NCBI GenBank assembly: GCA_026874595.1
Contig: CM049321.1
Location: forward strand, 122,479 to 186,478
DNA: 64,000 bases
Origin: Sipunculus nudus
Taxonomy: Eukaryota; Annelida; Sipuncula; Golfingiida; Sipunculidae
Reading direction: 5' to 3'
The translations under genes were made by a program, and so were the position numbers. The notes under the pieces are model-generated. The model did no database searches. It was not told the origin of the DNA and was given only the letters and a program-made list of their open reading frames with translations. This document shows, in pieces, positions 47,960-59,482 of this stretch (positions within the stretch are counted from its first letter, which is position 1; the number at the start of each line of letters is the position of its first letter).

Positions 47960-49674
47960 AACGAGACAGGAGATCGGCTAATGTATTGTTGGCTCATGGG
48001 ATGTGAATTGCTTTAAAAAGTATATTGAATTTCATGCAAGCCAGGACTAGTCTGCGAGTGAGAGACATAATATCTGGGTTTTTGGCTGACTGTCTGTTAA
48101 TAACCTCAACCACTGCCATGTTATCGCAATTATATTTGACTCTATGATTTCTCCATATATCGCCCCAAATTTCAATTGCTAGTACGATAGGAAAGAGTTA
48201 TAAATATGCTATGTTTTTGGTACGCCTATCCTCAGGCCAAGGGTGTGCAAACCAGGGAGTCTTATAGACTGCTGCGAAGCCCTTGCTTTTTGCCGCGTCT
48301 GTAAATAATTGCAGCTCGTTAGACTCTAGCCATCTCTCATGCATGAAGAGTGCTCGGCCGTTGAAATGTTCTAGTAAAACCCCCCAAGCTTCCAAATCGT
48401 ATTTTGGCCTCTGATGTGATCCGATTCTTGTAATGTGGCTTGGAATTTACTTTGTATAATAACAGGTTGTGAAGTCTGCGTAGAAATGCTCTTCCTGGTA
48501 CAATCACCAAAAAGCAAAATCGAGCAGGCCGAGAAGGGATTGTAATGGTTTAACCTGAATTTTATGTCTAGTTCTCGCTTCCTGTAGTGCTTGTTTAGTT
48601 TTGAGTAGTTTGTCTGACGGTAATCTCATTGTCCCTTTTTTGGTGTCAATTTCAATACCAAAAAAAGTGGCTGTAGTGGAGGGAAATACCTTTTTTTATG
48701 TTTAATGGGCAAGTTAATGACTTTTGCAAGCCTTAAAAAATGCTTGCAGCGAGATATTACACTCCGGCGTGTTATGGGTGCCAAAAAACATAAAGTCGTC
48801 CAAGATATGGGACATGAACTTTACCTCAAATTTTGTTTCCAAGATCCATTGTATTGCACTGCTAAAACGTTCGAATATTTGACATGATGCAGAACAGCCC
48901 ATTGGCAAACACCGGTCATAAAAATAGGAATCTTGGACTTTGAAACCTAGTTTTGGATAGTCAGTTTTAGATATGGGAATAAGCCTTAAGGCATCTTCTA
49001 TATCTGCTTTGGCAATGAGACAACTATGTCATATTTTCTGTATTATGCTTATGCAATAGTCTAATGTATCATATTGTACTGCAGTGTTAACTTTAGGTAT
49101 ACCTTCATTCACTGAATTGCCTGCTGGGAAGGCGAGATTATGAATGAGTCTATATTTCCCATATTTTTTTGGGAATTAAACCTAGAGGAGAAGATCTGAA
49201 ATTTGGAAAAGGGGGTGATGAGAAAGGTCCCACCATTCGGCCAAGGGCAATTTTTTTCTGGACTTTCTGCCAGACACACTTTATGTTAGATGTCGCTTAA
49301 GGATGGTTAGGGTATTCTCCAGGTTTTAACGGGACTTGGTGGTTAATACAAAACCCATGAGAGAAACCTTCCACCAGGAATCTATATTCTGTTGAATCAT
49401 ATCCTTCTAGGCATCTCGCCAGTTTGTCCTTGACTATAGGGGTGGTAATTTCCTGGTTGCACCCTACGCTGAGGGGGAGAACTTGGGAGTTGTTGCGTGA
49501 CAGTTTGCCTTCAGGTGGCTCCCTGGAGGGGAAACTCTTTACAGTTACAGTGTGGGTGGTTGTGTGGTTTTGCCCTGGAGAAGCACATGAAACAACTGTA
49601 GGTATATCTGCAGGAGTGATACTTTGAGCAGCGTGTGCTTTTGTTTTATTTGAAGCAAAACCCTGGGGGGACAC
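47960..49674 (-). pseudogene. Reverse transcriptase and RNase H of DIRS/Ngaro-like element
   Basis: The upstream part reads TPIVKDKLARCLEGYDSTEY. RT blocks follow: LIAKADIEDALRLIPI (block A, catalytic Asp), DRCLPMGCSASCQIFERF (block B) and MSHILDDFMFFG (catalytic DD, with HILDD in place of YVDD). The RNase H segment reads LQLFTDAAKSKGFAAV, IVLAIEIWG, NCDNMAVVEVINRQSAK and HIP.ANNTLADLLSRL, giving the D-E-D positions. Stops include a TGA before the block A region (about 49030), a TAA in the RNase H (about 48200) and a TGA in the last block (about 48005). Frame changes occur between 48700 and 48400. Confidence 0.87.
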
Positions 49675-50876
49675 TGAAGGATTCCTGTGGCCCTAATGAG
49701 GATAATTTCTTAATGTTGGAACCTGCGCGAAAGGACTGAATCATTTTTCCTTTACTACGGGCTTCCTCCATAAGTCCATCCAGTTGACTTCCATATGGGA
49801 ACAGCGAGTTAGTGGCCCAATATTTACGATAGGCTTGGTCATAAATACTCCATGCCTGAGTTCCAGGGTACATGGCTTGAAGCTTGCACACCTGGTGTTT
49901 GTGCAGGAGGTGCTCTAATGCTTCCTTCGGGAAGGTGGAAACCCTAATGAATGCATATCTGGTGTATGCAGCTACCAATGCAGAGATTGAATTGATGGTA
50001 CGGGTTTTTGTCTTTGGTTGAAATGATAGTGGGGAGTATGGGTCATTGGTGATAGTGAATGTGAGGTTGCTATTTTTGTCTTGATTCCCCACCTGAAGTT
50101 TAGTTAAATCAAAATATTTTCGAGAAATGATATCTGTGTGATCTTAAAGCTCAATCCCTGCGTTTATAGTGTCATATGTGAAAAGGCGGTTGTGTACCTG
50201 TGTTGTACCTGGTTCACATTGGTTTTGTTTTGCTGGGGAATGTAATGACTCACCCAACAATTCGTGTGTAAGAGTCTGTGCGGTCTGTCCTGTTACAGAT
50301 GCAATAGCCTGATCGTTGTTGCCTTCCACTAGGTGAACTGAAGGCTGTGCCACCCCGGTGGGGCTTGTAACACGGGTTGCAGGTTGCTGTGCCTCTGTAG
50401 CGAGTGTAGCGGACCTGTAGGCTTGGCTGGTGCAATCTTCCGTGGACAGGTTGGCTGTGGTCGGGTGTTGCTGTGGTGGCAACCCTCATGTGGTGGTGTA
50501 GGGGGACACAATCGGACCTGCTGCTGTGGCGAAGCTGACTGCGGTAGACGGCTGTTGTGTTGGAGCACGTGGCGTCGTTGTGCTGTTTGACTGGCTGGAC
50601 CCTGCTGCCAAGGCCGAATTGACAGCGGTCTGAATTGCTCTTAACATAGCGGGTGAAAATTCATTTGAAACTTGAGAGTCAGGTTGAGACTGCATACTTT
50701 CTTGGAGCACAGGCTGCTGGAAGAAGTCGGGTCCTCCTGGCTGTGGTTCCTGATGTGGGTCATAAGGGCGTGCTCGTCTGCTTGGGGCTCTGGCAGAGGT
50801 TGCCTTGGATCTCCTGTTGCTGGACATTGGCTCTTCTTGTTGATTGGTCGCGGGTTATTGTAGGTGATGTATGCAG
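49646..50876 (-). pseudogene. gag-like ORF1 of DIRS/Ngaro-like element
   Basis: Three consecutive minus-strand frames: 50827-50486 (start MSSNRRSKATSARAPSRRAR, Pro/Gln-rich), 50482-50144 (Thr/Gln-rich) and 50092-49646. The last contains ALEHLLHKHQVCKLQAMYPG and WSIYDQAYRKYWATNSLFPY, a Trp/Tyr-rich block of the kind found upstream of DIRS-type RTs. An alternative start lies at 50897 (MPPTRKNQLHTS). The low-complexity first half suits a nucleic-acid-binding capsid-like protein. Assignment is by position and composition. The end overlaps the RT frame by 29 nt. Confidence 0.6.
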
Positions 50877-50959
50877 CTGGTTCTTACGTGTAGGCGGCAT
50901 CTGAAATGTATAATTTGATGGCAGGAAAATACTTATGGAATTAATGAAGTTCACACATG

Positions 50960-52980
50960 TAAAAATCCCTGCAATACTGAGCGGACCTAACTAGGAATTA
51001 CGTCTGAAATGTACTATGTAATGGCAGGAGAATACTTAAAGAATTTATTAATGTCCTTATAAATGGTAAAAGTTTTGCTGACTTTCAGTGTATAACTGGC
51101 AAGGCTGATAATTTTCTCCTAAATTGCCTTAACTGGAATGTCTTGTCAAATGTAATAAGGTACTAATATGACCACTAGTATTATCTTAACTGGTATTTGG
51201 TCCTTTGTGCCAGAGATGATTATATAATGGGTACATAATCATATAATGACATGGAAAGTTTACTTAGCTGATCAATCACCATACAGTTGCAGACTAGATA
51301 TAACCCCCCCCCCCCCCCCCCATAAATAATATGTGTAAGAATAGAGCAAATATCACAGGGGAAACAGCACAAGAACCATATAAAACTATTTGTTATTGAG
51401 GTAATCCACTTTTTATGGACCTGAGCTGTTATAATGCATGAGTAGGCATGAATGACCCCCCCCCCAAGACAAATATATGGGGCAATGTCCCGGTAAACAG
51501 TGCTCCAGACAGTAATAACATCTGAAAAACCAAAACGACACAGAACACTAGGTAAGGTCTTTGTGCTTTGACCATAAACAGGGTACTAATAGGACTATAT
51601 ATCAGAGGGGATGCAGCACAAGTCCACTATACACTTGTATATTTTGATAATGGGGTAACCAGTATGAACAACAAGGAACCTGTGTCCCTGAAAAATAACA
51701 GAGAGCATGCAGGAATGGGGTAACAGATATCACAAATTATGTAGATATTATAACACATAACACGAGAAATTAGTGATCAGTAATGAACCCCAGAAAAATG
51801 GGCAATAGGTTAGGTTTAGGATGGGGGGGGGGGGGACAATGTACTTGTAAACACTGCTTTTAATTGTAGGAACAAATTGGGAAACAAACACAAACCCTAA
51901 CCCTAGTACGCTCATGGGAGTTTTGTACTGTGGCAATGAACCGGTGGGTAATAATAATAACATGGCGAGCCTGTCCCTGAAAAGTAACATAAAGCAAGCG
52001 GGAACAGGGCAACACATAACATAAATAATACAAATGTGGTCCCACAAGAAACAATAATAAAATGGACATGTTGTCCCTGAAAAAGTACAATAAAACATGC
52101 GGGAATCGGGTAACACCTATCACACATATAAATGTTGTACCAAGAAATAAGTATTAAGCATTAACATAAACTAAAACAAAAACATCACAAGACAAATATT
52201 TTGACGTTTTGACATTTGATTGATCAAAGTGGGAACAGCACAAGAACAATATATGCTTCTATATAAGACAATAGGGTAACTTGTAAAAACAGTGGAGACA
52301 TTGTTTGCCCGAAAAGTAACATAAAACATGTGGGAATTGGATAACACACATGACACTAAATGTTTTGGCACTTCGACACTAAAATTATCAAAGTGGGAAC
52401 ACCACCAGAACAAAAAAGCTTCAATATCAGAAAATGGGGTACTTGTACAAACAGTTAGGAAATTTTTTGGACCGAAAAGTAACATAAAACATAATGAAGT
52501 TCGATAACACACATCACAATTTATGTCAACAGATGTTATGACATACATAAAACAGAACAGTTATTCAGCAATAAATGTCAAACAAGTCGGTAAAACCTGT
52601 GGAACAAGCACGAGGGTAGGCATTAATGTATTAATATTATGGGCTCAATGAAGGCTATATACGACTTAAGTTTAATCTGAATCAGAAAGAGGGGAGGGGG
52701 TTTGGCAGAAAGCATTGTAATTGCACGATTAGTAATGCAAGACTGCCTAGCGGTCAGCTGCTTATAAATGAAGTGTAGATGATCCATACACCTATGATTG
52801 GGGGGGGGGGGGATTGGCAGAATGCTGTGTTATTGCACAATTAGTAATGCAAGGCTGCCGAGGGGTATTCTTTTGCCCAAGTCGATCAACTGCTTATAAA
52901 TGAAGTGTAGATAATCAACATACCTATGACCATAACTTATACCTTAGCCCTTTAAGGATGAAGCCTTCTTTTGTCATATG
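50960..52980. repeat. Degenerate tandem repeats between gag-like and hydrolase frames
   Basis: 'ctgaaaagtaacataaaaca' with 'gcgggaatcgggtaacacat' recurs near 51690, 51975, 52080, 52310 and 52475. 'agcacaagaaccatataaaa'-type blocks recur near 51368, 51606 and 52230. A 120-bp direct duplication lies at about 52690-52800 and 52805-52925. Poly-C and poly-G runs occur at 51306-51320 and 52800-52812. No coding capacity. Confidence 0.65.
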
Positions 52981-52983
52981 TTA

Positions 52984-53611
52984 TTAAGTTTGTTTACTTT
53001 TAAAAACGACTGACCGCTTGATGCTGGCTGCATAATTAAGCATGCCCCGAGAGTTTAAATGGACGCCATCATATTTAAGTATGGGTCTGGTCGGCTGAGC
53101 GAAACCTTTGTGTTTCCAGAATTTGATACATTTCCGCTCGTGTGTAAGACAAACTTCGGCTAGTGCGGAGTTGTATTTTGCCACGGCATCGTTGTACGTG
53201 GGGAAAGGGATGCATTTCGGGTGTCTTGGCACAACCGAGCCATATATATCATGATTGATGTCGTACACTTCTGCTGCCATACAAGCGTACGAGAACACAT
53301 GGTTGGCTTGTTTATAAGAGTTCACTTTCTTATCGCAGAGGTCGTTCGAACCGATGTCTAAGTAAAGGTACTTTAGGCTTAATAGTTTCGATGACCGTCA
53401 TTGTAGCTGCGCTGGTAAGCGATTTGGCCATGAAAACACACGGCAAATTCCCTATTATCTAGACCCAGGTTTATTGGGGGCCGCCTTACGGCCTCAACAG
53501 AAAGAGGGACGAAACTGCCGTTATCATAATCCCCGTTTTCAAGAAGGCTTCTAGCCTCTTGATAAAAGAGTGGCCAAGCAGGAAAACATGGGAGGCGGGA
53601 TCTGAAGACAT
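52984..53611 (-). pseudogene. SGNH/GDSL-type hydrolase, frameshifted
   Basis: It starts at ATG 53611 with MSSDPASHVFLLGHSFIKRL; GHSF is the block I nucleophile-Ser position. After a shift the frame reads LGLDNREFAVCFHGQIAYQ (block II region). Then comes LDIGSNDLCD (block III GxND). Last is DGVHLNSRGMLNYAASIKRS (block V, catalytic Asp and His). All four landmark blocks are in order over about 200 codons, the usual size. At least two frame changes break it. Such esterase-like domains are known in some Ngaro-type and CR1-type retroelements, so it may be an accessory gene of the adjacent element, 2 kb upstream of its gag-like frame. Membership is inference. Confidence 0.75.
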
Positions 53612-54079
53612 TGTAATAATATTACTTTCAGGGTAAACAAAACAGCTTACCTTCCATGTAGCACCGACGCTATAATGGCCCTGTGTTCAATTGTAAGGCT
53701 TTCAGCGGAAAGGATCCTGGCTCGACCCCAACAACGGATATCCCATAGGCACGCGCCCGGTTGTCGTTAAAACGTACGATTTCAAATATTTTTTAAATTT
53801 GTAGCTGTTGCTTGGTCCATTGTTAAATCGGGAATGGACGATGATATGGTTGTAATGCACTGTGTAAACTGGACCGGACGTTGGACGAGTACGCAGACTG
53901 TGATTGGATGATATTGAAATTGAGGTAATGAGATGCACAAGTCCCGAGACTAATTAGGGGTTACCCTGGGATCTGTAGCTAGAGGCATAAAGCTATTTGG
54001 TGTGAGGACACCAATAGTCATATATATATATATATTTATTTGCTCTAGGCCTGTATCGTGATGGCGGTTTAGGTTGTTT
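53612..54079. other. Spacer with short TA run
   Basis: Possible leader or terminal region of the hydrolase-bearing element. A (TA)n run lies at about 54018-54036. No exon seen. Confidence 0.4.
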
Positions 54080-55118
54080 CCCCAACATGTCTGGACCCAA
54101 AGCAGACAGCACCCGTAAGAAAATGATCAAGAAATGTTGGGTTAAAAATAACCATTGAAACTAACCTGACCTGCACAGATTTCTTAGACGTAACATTTGA
54201 CCTCCAAAATGTCATCTTCTACATTTACAGAATACCGAACAATGACCCGCTCTATATCCACGCACAATCCAATCACCCTCTAGCTATTATTAGGCAGATA
54301 CCTATAATGATCAGCAAACGTGTATCTGACAACTCCTGCAATAAAGAGGTATTTATGAAAGCCAAACCCATGTATGACAAAGCTTTGGCGAAAAGCGGGT
54401 TCTCAGAAAGCTTAAAATATGTTGAACCCATAGTGAAAAGCAAAAGTAACGGGAAAAGGAAAATAATATGGTTCAATCCCCCTACAGCCGTCATGTAAAA
54501 ACCAACATTGGCAGACAATTCATGAAACTAGTTGAAAAACACTTCCCTAAACATCACAGGTACCACAGGTTATTCAACAGGAACAATTTGAAAATTAGCT
54601 ATAGCTGTCTACCCAACATGTCTAACCTGATCAGCAAACATAATATGAAGGTTTTAAATACTGACAATGCTGTGAATGTACCTCAGAAACAATGTAACTG
54701 CCGTAAAAAATACGAATGTCCTATGAATGGTAAGTGTCAGCTGAAATGCATTGTCTATAAGGCAACAGTTAGAACAGACAATTACGTGAAACACTACATA
54801 GGGTGTACTGAAGGTGATTTCAAGACAAGATACAATAACCACAAGCAATCCTTTCGGAACGGATCTCACGCTTAAAATACTGAAATGTCTAAACACATTT
54901 GGTCACTAAAAGACAACAATATCAATAACAAGCTCTCCTGGGAAATATCAGCCAAGGCAGCACCTTACTTCTGTGGGACTAGGAAGTGTGATCTCTGCTT
55001 GTCTGAAAAGCAACTTATATCAACGGCCCCCTCCGGATCATTGTTGAACTCAAGAGCTGAAATGCTCTCCAAATGCCGCCATCAAAACAAATTCACCCTG
55101 AAATATTTTAAAACCTAG
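54080..55118 (+). mobile_element. Penelope-like element, 5'-truncated, GIY-YIG end
   Basis: Only the 3' part of the single Penelope-like reading frame remains. The end of the RT thumb reads ITIETNLTCTDFLDVTFDLQ (in a frame shifted from RKKMIKKC), then PNNDPLYIHAQSNHP and KIIWFNPP. After a frameshift near 54480 come TNIGRQFMKLVEKHFPKHH, then NLKISYSCLPNMSNLISKHN. The catalytic YADD part of the RT is missing. No 5' long terminal structure is visible. The palindrome-like 'atgctaattgagcat' at about 55440 may mark the 3' UTR. Confidence 0.85.
54468..55118 (+). pseudogene. GIY-YIG endonuclease domain of Penelope-like element
   Basis: A Cys cluster (CNCRKKYECPMNGKC) precedes VYKATVRTDNYVKHYIGCTE, where the Y and the YIG match the GIY-YIG core, followed by FKTRYNNHKQSFRNGS with the catalytic-region Arg. 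A TAA at 54873 interrupts, then the same frame continues TEMSKHIWSLKDNN, WEISAKAAPYFCG, RKCDLCLSEKQLI and ending in CRHQNKFTLKYFKT. In this family the nuclease nicks target DNA for priming. The CxC/CPxxxxC knuckle is typical of the GIY-YIG-bearing Penelope group. Confidence 0.85.
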
Positions 55119-55765
55119 CATTCGTACCAATATTCAGCGAGCCCCTTTCAACCCCCCCCCCCTCCAAACCCCCAACAAGGATCCGCTGGGCAAACTTACC
55201 TGTTCAGGTAGTTGTTCTCTCACTGCTTTGCAGTGATGAGGGACATGGCGTTACCACTACATCATGGTGAGTTTTCCGAGTGGATTCCACTTGGTATGAG
55301 TATAGTATAGTATATTTGCCTTTTATATTGTATTTTTGGCTTGTATATTGTGTATTTCCATAGTATATGTGTATTTTTTTCATATGTATACTACTGATAT
55401 GTCCACTGCTTCCAAGACCCTATTACAAATCAGTTCAATATGCTAATTGAGCATCCTGGTATATATCTTTGTATTATATATAAAATTTAAAACAATAAAT
55501 ATCCTCCTTGCCCTGCCCTGAAATGTTCCAGTATCGCAAGTGTACCCCGTCGAATCCTATTGTGCACCCGAGGACAATAGGATCAGTGTCAGTCTTTCAC
55601 ATGCCCCCCCCCGCCCCGAATCGCACAAAGCATAATTTGTAATCTCGTTAAATCTCGGCTTTTCAAACCACGCCGTTAGCTTGATTCTAACCACATTCAC
55701 CTGATAATCGGGTCGCATCATGTGAAACAGACTCTTGGAATTAACAGTGTTGTTTTTCTTCAGAG

Positions 55766-55809
<44 letters not shown>

Positions 55810-57400
55810 TCACCAAGGATTCATGTCAGCCAAAGCCCTATTTAAAAAAAACAATGCTGTCTCTCAAGCAAAAAAAAAAAAATCATAACAATCAAGACCC
55901 CCTTATACAAATAAATTTGTTTGTCTAAGATTTAACCTCCTTCTGAATTTAGGTATATGGTTGTTTAATTTTTAACAAATAAATGGGGCTGCCTATTCTC
56001 TCTTTGGTATTCTGCATCTTCACAACCTGAAACAGAATTTGATATATGAATCTGGGGAACTGTGGACTTTAACACATACATATTGCATATGAAATTTGAA
56101 ATTTAAATGCTTTAAACAAAATAAAAACATTGTATACATCAATTTATTTTAATTTTGTTTACATCATTTTATTTTTTTCCAAAATGTAAATGAAGTTGAA
56201 AGTAGAAACAAATGTATTCGACGATAGTCTTGCATAAATATATACACAGGAACTCTATTGCAGGTCTTTGGAGATTTCAGCACAAAATATAAAAAAAGTG
56301 TTTTTTATAAAAATTTGAATGACGCCAGTCTCTCTGGTGATTATAAAATATTTTTTAATTGTTTTAATTTCAAAATTATAAGTAGCAGCTGTATTAGAGT
56401 CTTACTTTATTGGTTTAGAACACTGCATGCAAACGATCATATTCAGATTTGTTTTATGAAACGAGGAAAGTACTTCAACTTTCAACGGATTCAGCCGAAG
56501 AAGGGTAACCTCATTTGGGTTATCTTTTTAGAAAAACAAAACATTTTTCAAAATTTTGGTGGCGGATTATTTAAGCTATAAATTTTGAACGCTACTACAT
56601 AATAGTGCCATAGATGCCTGGATCACAAAACTTGGAACCTTTAATAAAAGAACATAATATACCTCATATGTGTTAAATAGTCATAATTCTAATTGCTACA
56701 AGTTTAAGGATACAAGGCAGATCTGAAATGAAAGATATTACTTCATTGATTTTTTAATTTCATATCATTAAGTGAATCTGTCTGGATATTTGTAAATGCC
56801 ATCATGACTTTACTTTTGTGAAACTTAATTTTTTTTATTTCATTTTAAAATATATAAAATTCATAATAAAAATAAAAATGATACATTTCTAAATTCATTT
56901 CAGTTGTATCATAGAAAACAAATTCCCCCATGCCATTTATATGGAATATTTATATATATTGTTTTGCAATTTTGTTAGATTGGACTTATCAAATTCTAAC
57001 TGGAACTTTTTTAGTCTTTATATATATAAAAATAACAGTATGGTTTTAACGATATATGCCTTTTTATATTTTAAACATCTTATTAAAAATTAGAAGGATA
57101 ACACTTTGCAATACATTTAATGCAATTAATTTTAATGGATTCAGAACATCAAAATTAGGTCAAGTAATAGATCTGATTGAATTAACAATATATAACAATA
57201 TATAACAATTTCCAAGTGTGAACCCTGCTCATTAACCCATTTTCAATTTTTTTTAATATCTGTACAGGGGTTAGTTCATCAAATTACCGATTTCAAGCCT
57301 TTTGGGCACTTTCCTAGAGGGTTAGTGTTTTGAAATGAGATCTCTGTGAATTACCTTAACCAAAAATGGCATAAAAAATAATAATAATTGGGAGTTTCCC
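55119..57400. other. Intronic spacer after the Penelope-like element
   Basis: It holds a perfect 10-bp inverted repeat ATCCTATTGT/ACAATAGGAT (55554-55563, 55574-55583, 10-nt loop) and a (TA)n microsatellite (55767-55807). A 107-codon A+T-rich frame at 56258-56581 follows a fair acceptor, but its composition is not coding-like. Otherwise nothing recognised. Confidence 0.5.
55767..55807. repeat. (TA)n microsatellite
   Basis: About 40 bp of TA dinucleotides. Confidence 0.97.
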
Positions 57401-58130
57401 AAAGACTTTCACAGACAGTTAGACAGACAGTAATATTACCGAGTATTCGACTACTAGAGCCCAAGTATTACTTAGAGACAGATATAAAGACGGACGGATA
57501 GACAAACAAACAGTAATATAACTTACCGAGTACTCGACCACTTGGGTCGAGCATTAATTAGAGACAGGCAGACAGAGAGATAGAAAAACAAACATCAATT
57601 ATACTTACCGAGTACCCAACCAAAATCCGAATATTATTTAGGACGGAAAGACAGGCAAACAAACAGTAATAATACTTACTATGTACTCGACCACTTGAGT
57701 AGGAATATTACTTAGAGAATGGCAGACAGACCAAGAGACAGACAAAGAGACAGACAAACAGTGATAATAGTTATATACTCAACCACTTGAGCCTGAGATT
57801 ACTTACAAACAGACAGACAGATACACAGACAAAACAGACCGACACACAGACAGACAAACAGTGTTAATACTTGCAAACAGACAAAAAGTATTACATACCA
57901 AGTACTTGACCACTTGAGTCCGAATATTACTTACAGGACAGACAGACAGTGATAATTCCTACAAGGATTGTATCATTAGAGTCTGTGTGTGTATAACTTA
58001 CCAGACAGATAGACAGGGAGACAAACAGTAATTATAATAACCGAAGTCGACCACTTAAGTCCGAGTATTACTTACTTACAGACAAACAACCAGTAATAAG
58101 ACCTACTGATTTAGTGTTTTAATATAACTG
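57400..58130. repeat. ~78-bp repeat family, third locus
   Basis: Units with 'ttaccgagtactcgaccac', 'ttgagtccgagtattactta' and 'gacagacagacaaacagtaa' are the same family as 37920-40950 and 26970-27190. A shared variant here ('gagtccgagtattacttaga') suggests local homogenisation. Confidence 0.85.
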
Positions 58131-58680
58131 CACACTAACATAACTATGGTTGTGATTATTTATTACTGTAGTGCCTCTGTGTTTCTATTTCTTCATATGA
58201 TAACTGTATGGTTGGGAGAAATTTACGCCTTTGCTAAGTCAAAGTATAACAGAATATATCTTTAATGCGTTGAAATGGCAACGAGTACCTGTCTGGCAAA
58301 GTGGTATGTGTTTCAGTCTTAGAGTGTACAGCAATCTAAAATGCTTTGTTTTGTTTAATGGTAACCTAGAATATTTATAACCCACCAGAAATATGGTGAC
58401 GGGGTTTAAAAAGAAACCATCACATTCCTAAAAGTCCTATTTCTTCTCAACCTTTCCACAATAATTCGCAGATGCAGAACAAAACTCGTCAGTGTATATG
58501 TGTGTATGTGTGACGTACAAATGACGAATATCAACTGTCGGGACGGTGGGTGGGTATTTATTTCCTCTTTGGGGTTGTCGACAACTTTTACAATTTTTAT
58601 GACATGATTAAGAAGGTTTTTATAAAATAAATAAACTTATTTATTTTACATGGATTGTACAAATAGTTATTATAACTAAT
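58130..58680. other. Intronic spacer
   Basis: Nothing recognised; A+T-rich. Confidence 0.5.
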
Positions 58681-58868
58681 CGAGGCACTCTCCATGGCTC
58701 AGGTAATTGCGTTCGGTAGTCTCCAGAGGTGGAGGAAACCGGAGTACCCGGAGAAAACCACCGGCCTTGGACGGGCAACTACAACCCACTCTCATAGCCA
58801 CGCCGGGGATCGAACCCGGGTCGCCAGCGGAGATAGCCAAGCGTTTTACCACTCAGCTGTCCAGGCCC
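58681..58868 (-). mobile_element. tRNA-derived SINE, about 190 bp
   Basis: On the minus strand box A-like AGCTGAGTGGTAAAACGC (within 58860-58841) is followed by a perfect box B GGTTCGATCCC (58816-58806). The central block then reads 'ttttctccgggtactccggt' and 'ttcctcc', a repeated-motif core of the kind found in widespread invertebrate SINE families. The exact family is not named because it cannot be checked. Direct repeats at the ends are not obvious. Confidence 0.75.
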
Positions 58869-59036
58869 CAAAAAATATTTTATTATATTTATAAAATAAT
58901 TGGCTGCAATAATTATTTACTGTTAATCAGCAATCAGCGATAACAAAACTGATATTTACCCAGCAAGATTTCTTCATATAAGTATATATGAATGGTTATA
59001 ATTTATCTGATCATTTCTTTGCTTTCTGTTACCTAG

Positions 59037-59294
59037 AAACCATAGTTGTTAGTACAACAGGTCGGCATTACAGCCGACACACAGAATCCAGAGCTTTGGC
59101 CAACAGAACACACTTTATCGAAATGAAACAGCCACGCTGCGGCACCATGCCAATAGAATGTTTGTTGCAATGCAATCAGCTGCCGGCCTGTCCTGCTGTA
59201 AACGCCTTCAACAATGGGACCTGTGAACTTCTCTTGTCTCCAGTTCTTGGTATCGACTTCCTTGCAGAGTCTACAGCCTACATCCATCGATTTG
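59037..59294 (+). CDS. PAN/apple-like exon of secreted-protein gene
   Basis: The 258-nt exon lies between a strong acceptor (ctttctgttacctag) and donor GTGAGC. It enters and leaves in phase 1, the symmetric phase typical of shuffled extracellular modules. It encodes 86 residues with a Cys pattern RCGTMPIECLLQCNQLPACP then AVNAFNNGTCELLLS. The E-C-x3-C … C-x-AVNAF … C-x-L arrangement matches the core of PAN/apple domains (protein or carbohydrate binding, outside the cell). There is one NxT glycosylation sequon (NGT) in the core and another (NRT) upstream. It is joined by phase to 25676-25771 upstream and 62387-62479 downstream. Confidence 0.65.
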
Positions 59295-59417
59295 GTGAGC
59301 ACGTTAATTTGTCACAAAAGTCTGATTTACTACCAGTATTACTATGATTTCCTATGATATACCACTTCTACTACAACTAAAGCTACTACTACTGGTGAAC
59401 ATAATAAAATAACTATG

Positions 59418-59436
59418 TATTATTATTTTATTATTA

Positions 59437-59482
<46 letters not shown>
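59418..59482. repeat. (TTA)n microsatellite
   Basis: About 65 bp of TTA/ATT trinucleotides. Confidence 0.95.

Larger units (their letters stand above)
46430..50960 (-). mobile_element. DIRS/Ngaro-type tyrosine-recombinase retroelement, decayed
   Basis: Reading on the minus strand, gag-like, reverse transcriptase, RNase H and tyrosine recombinase segments follow one another without an LTR-type integrase or protease. That is the gene set and order of DIRS/Ngaro-like elements, which integrate as circles by recombination and leave no target duplication. The 3' flank (46430-47000) has a GCTCCCC/GGGGAGC stem (46499-46505, 46520-46526), ATTCAAGTAT/ATACTTGAAT arms and a fourfold repeat, possible terminal structures. 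Exact ends are not determined. All frames contain stops or shifts. Confidence 0.85.

Noticed and set aside
50384-50904. Plus-strand frames rich in Gly/Cys/Trp
   Set aside because: Antisense of the Pro/Gln/Thr-rich gag-like ORF1; composition is explained by that.
51748-52548. Overlapping Cys/Phe-rich minus-strand frames
   Set aside because: They lie in degenerate tandem repeats and merely translate them; no conserved domain is visible.
56258-56581. 107-codon plus-strand frame after an acceptor-like tract
   Set aside because: A+T-driven composition, no donor in suitable phase and no recognisable motif; not enough to call an exon.
58806-58860. Functional tRNA gene
   Set aside because: Only the internal promoter boxes match; there is no cloverleaf, and a SINE body follows.
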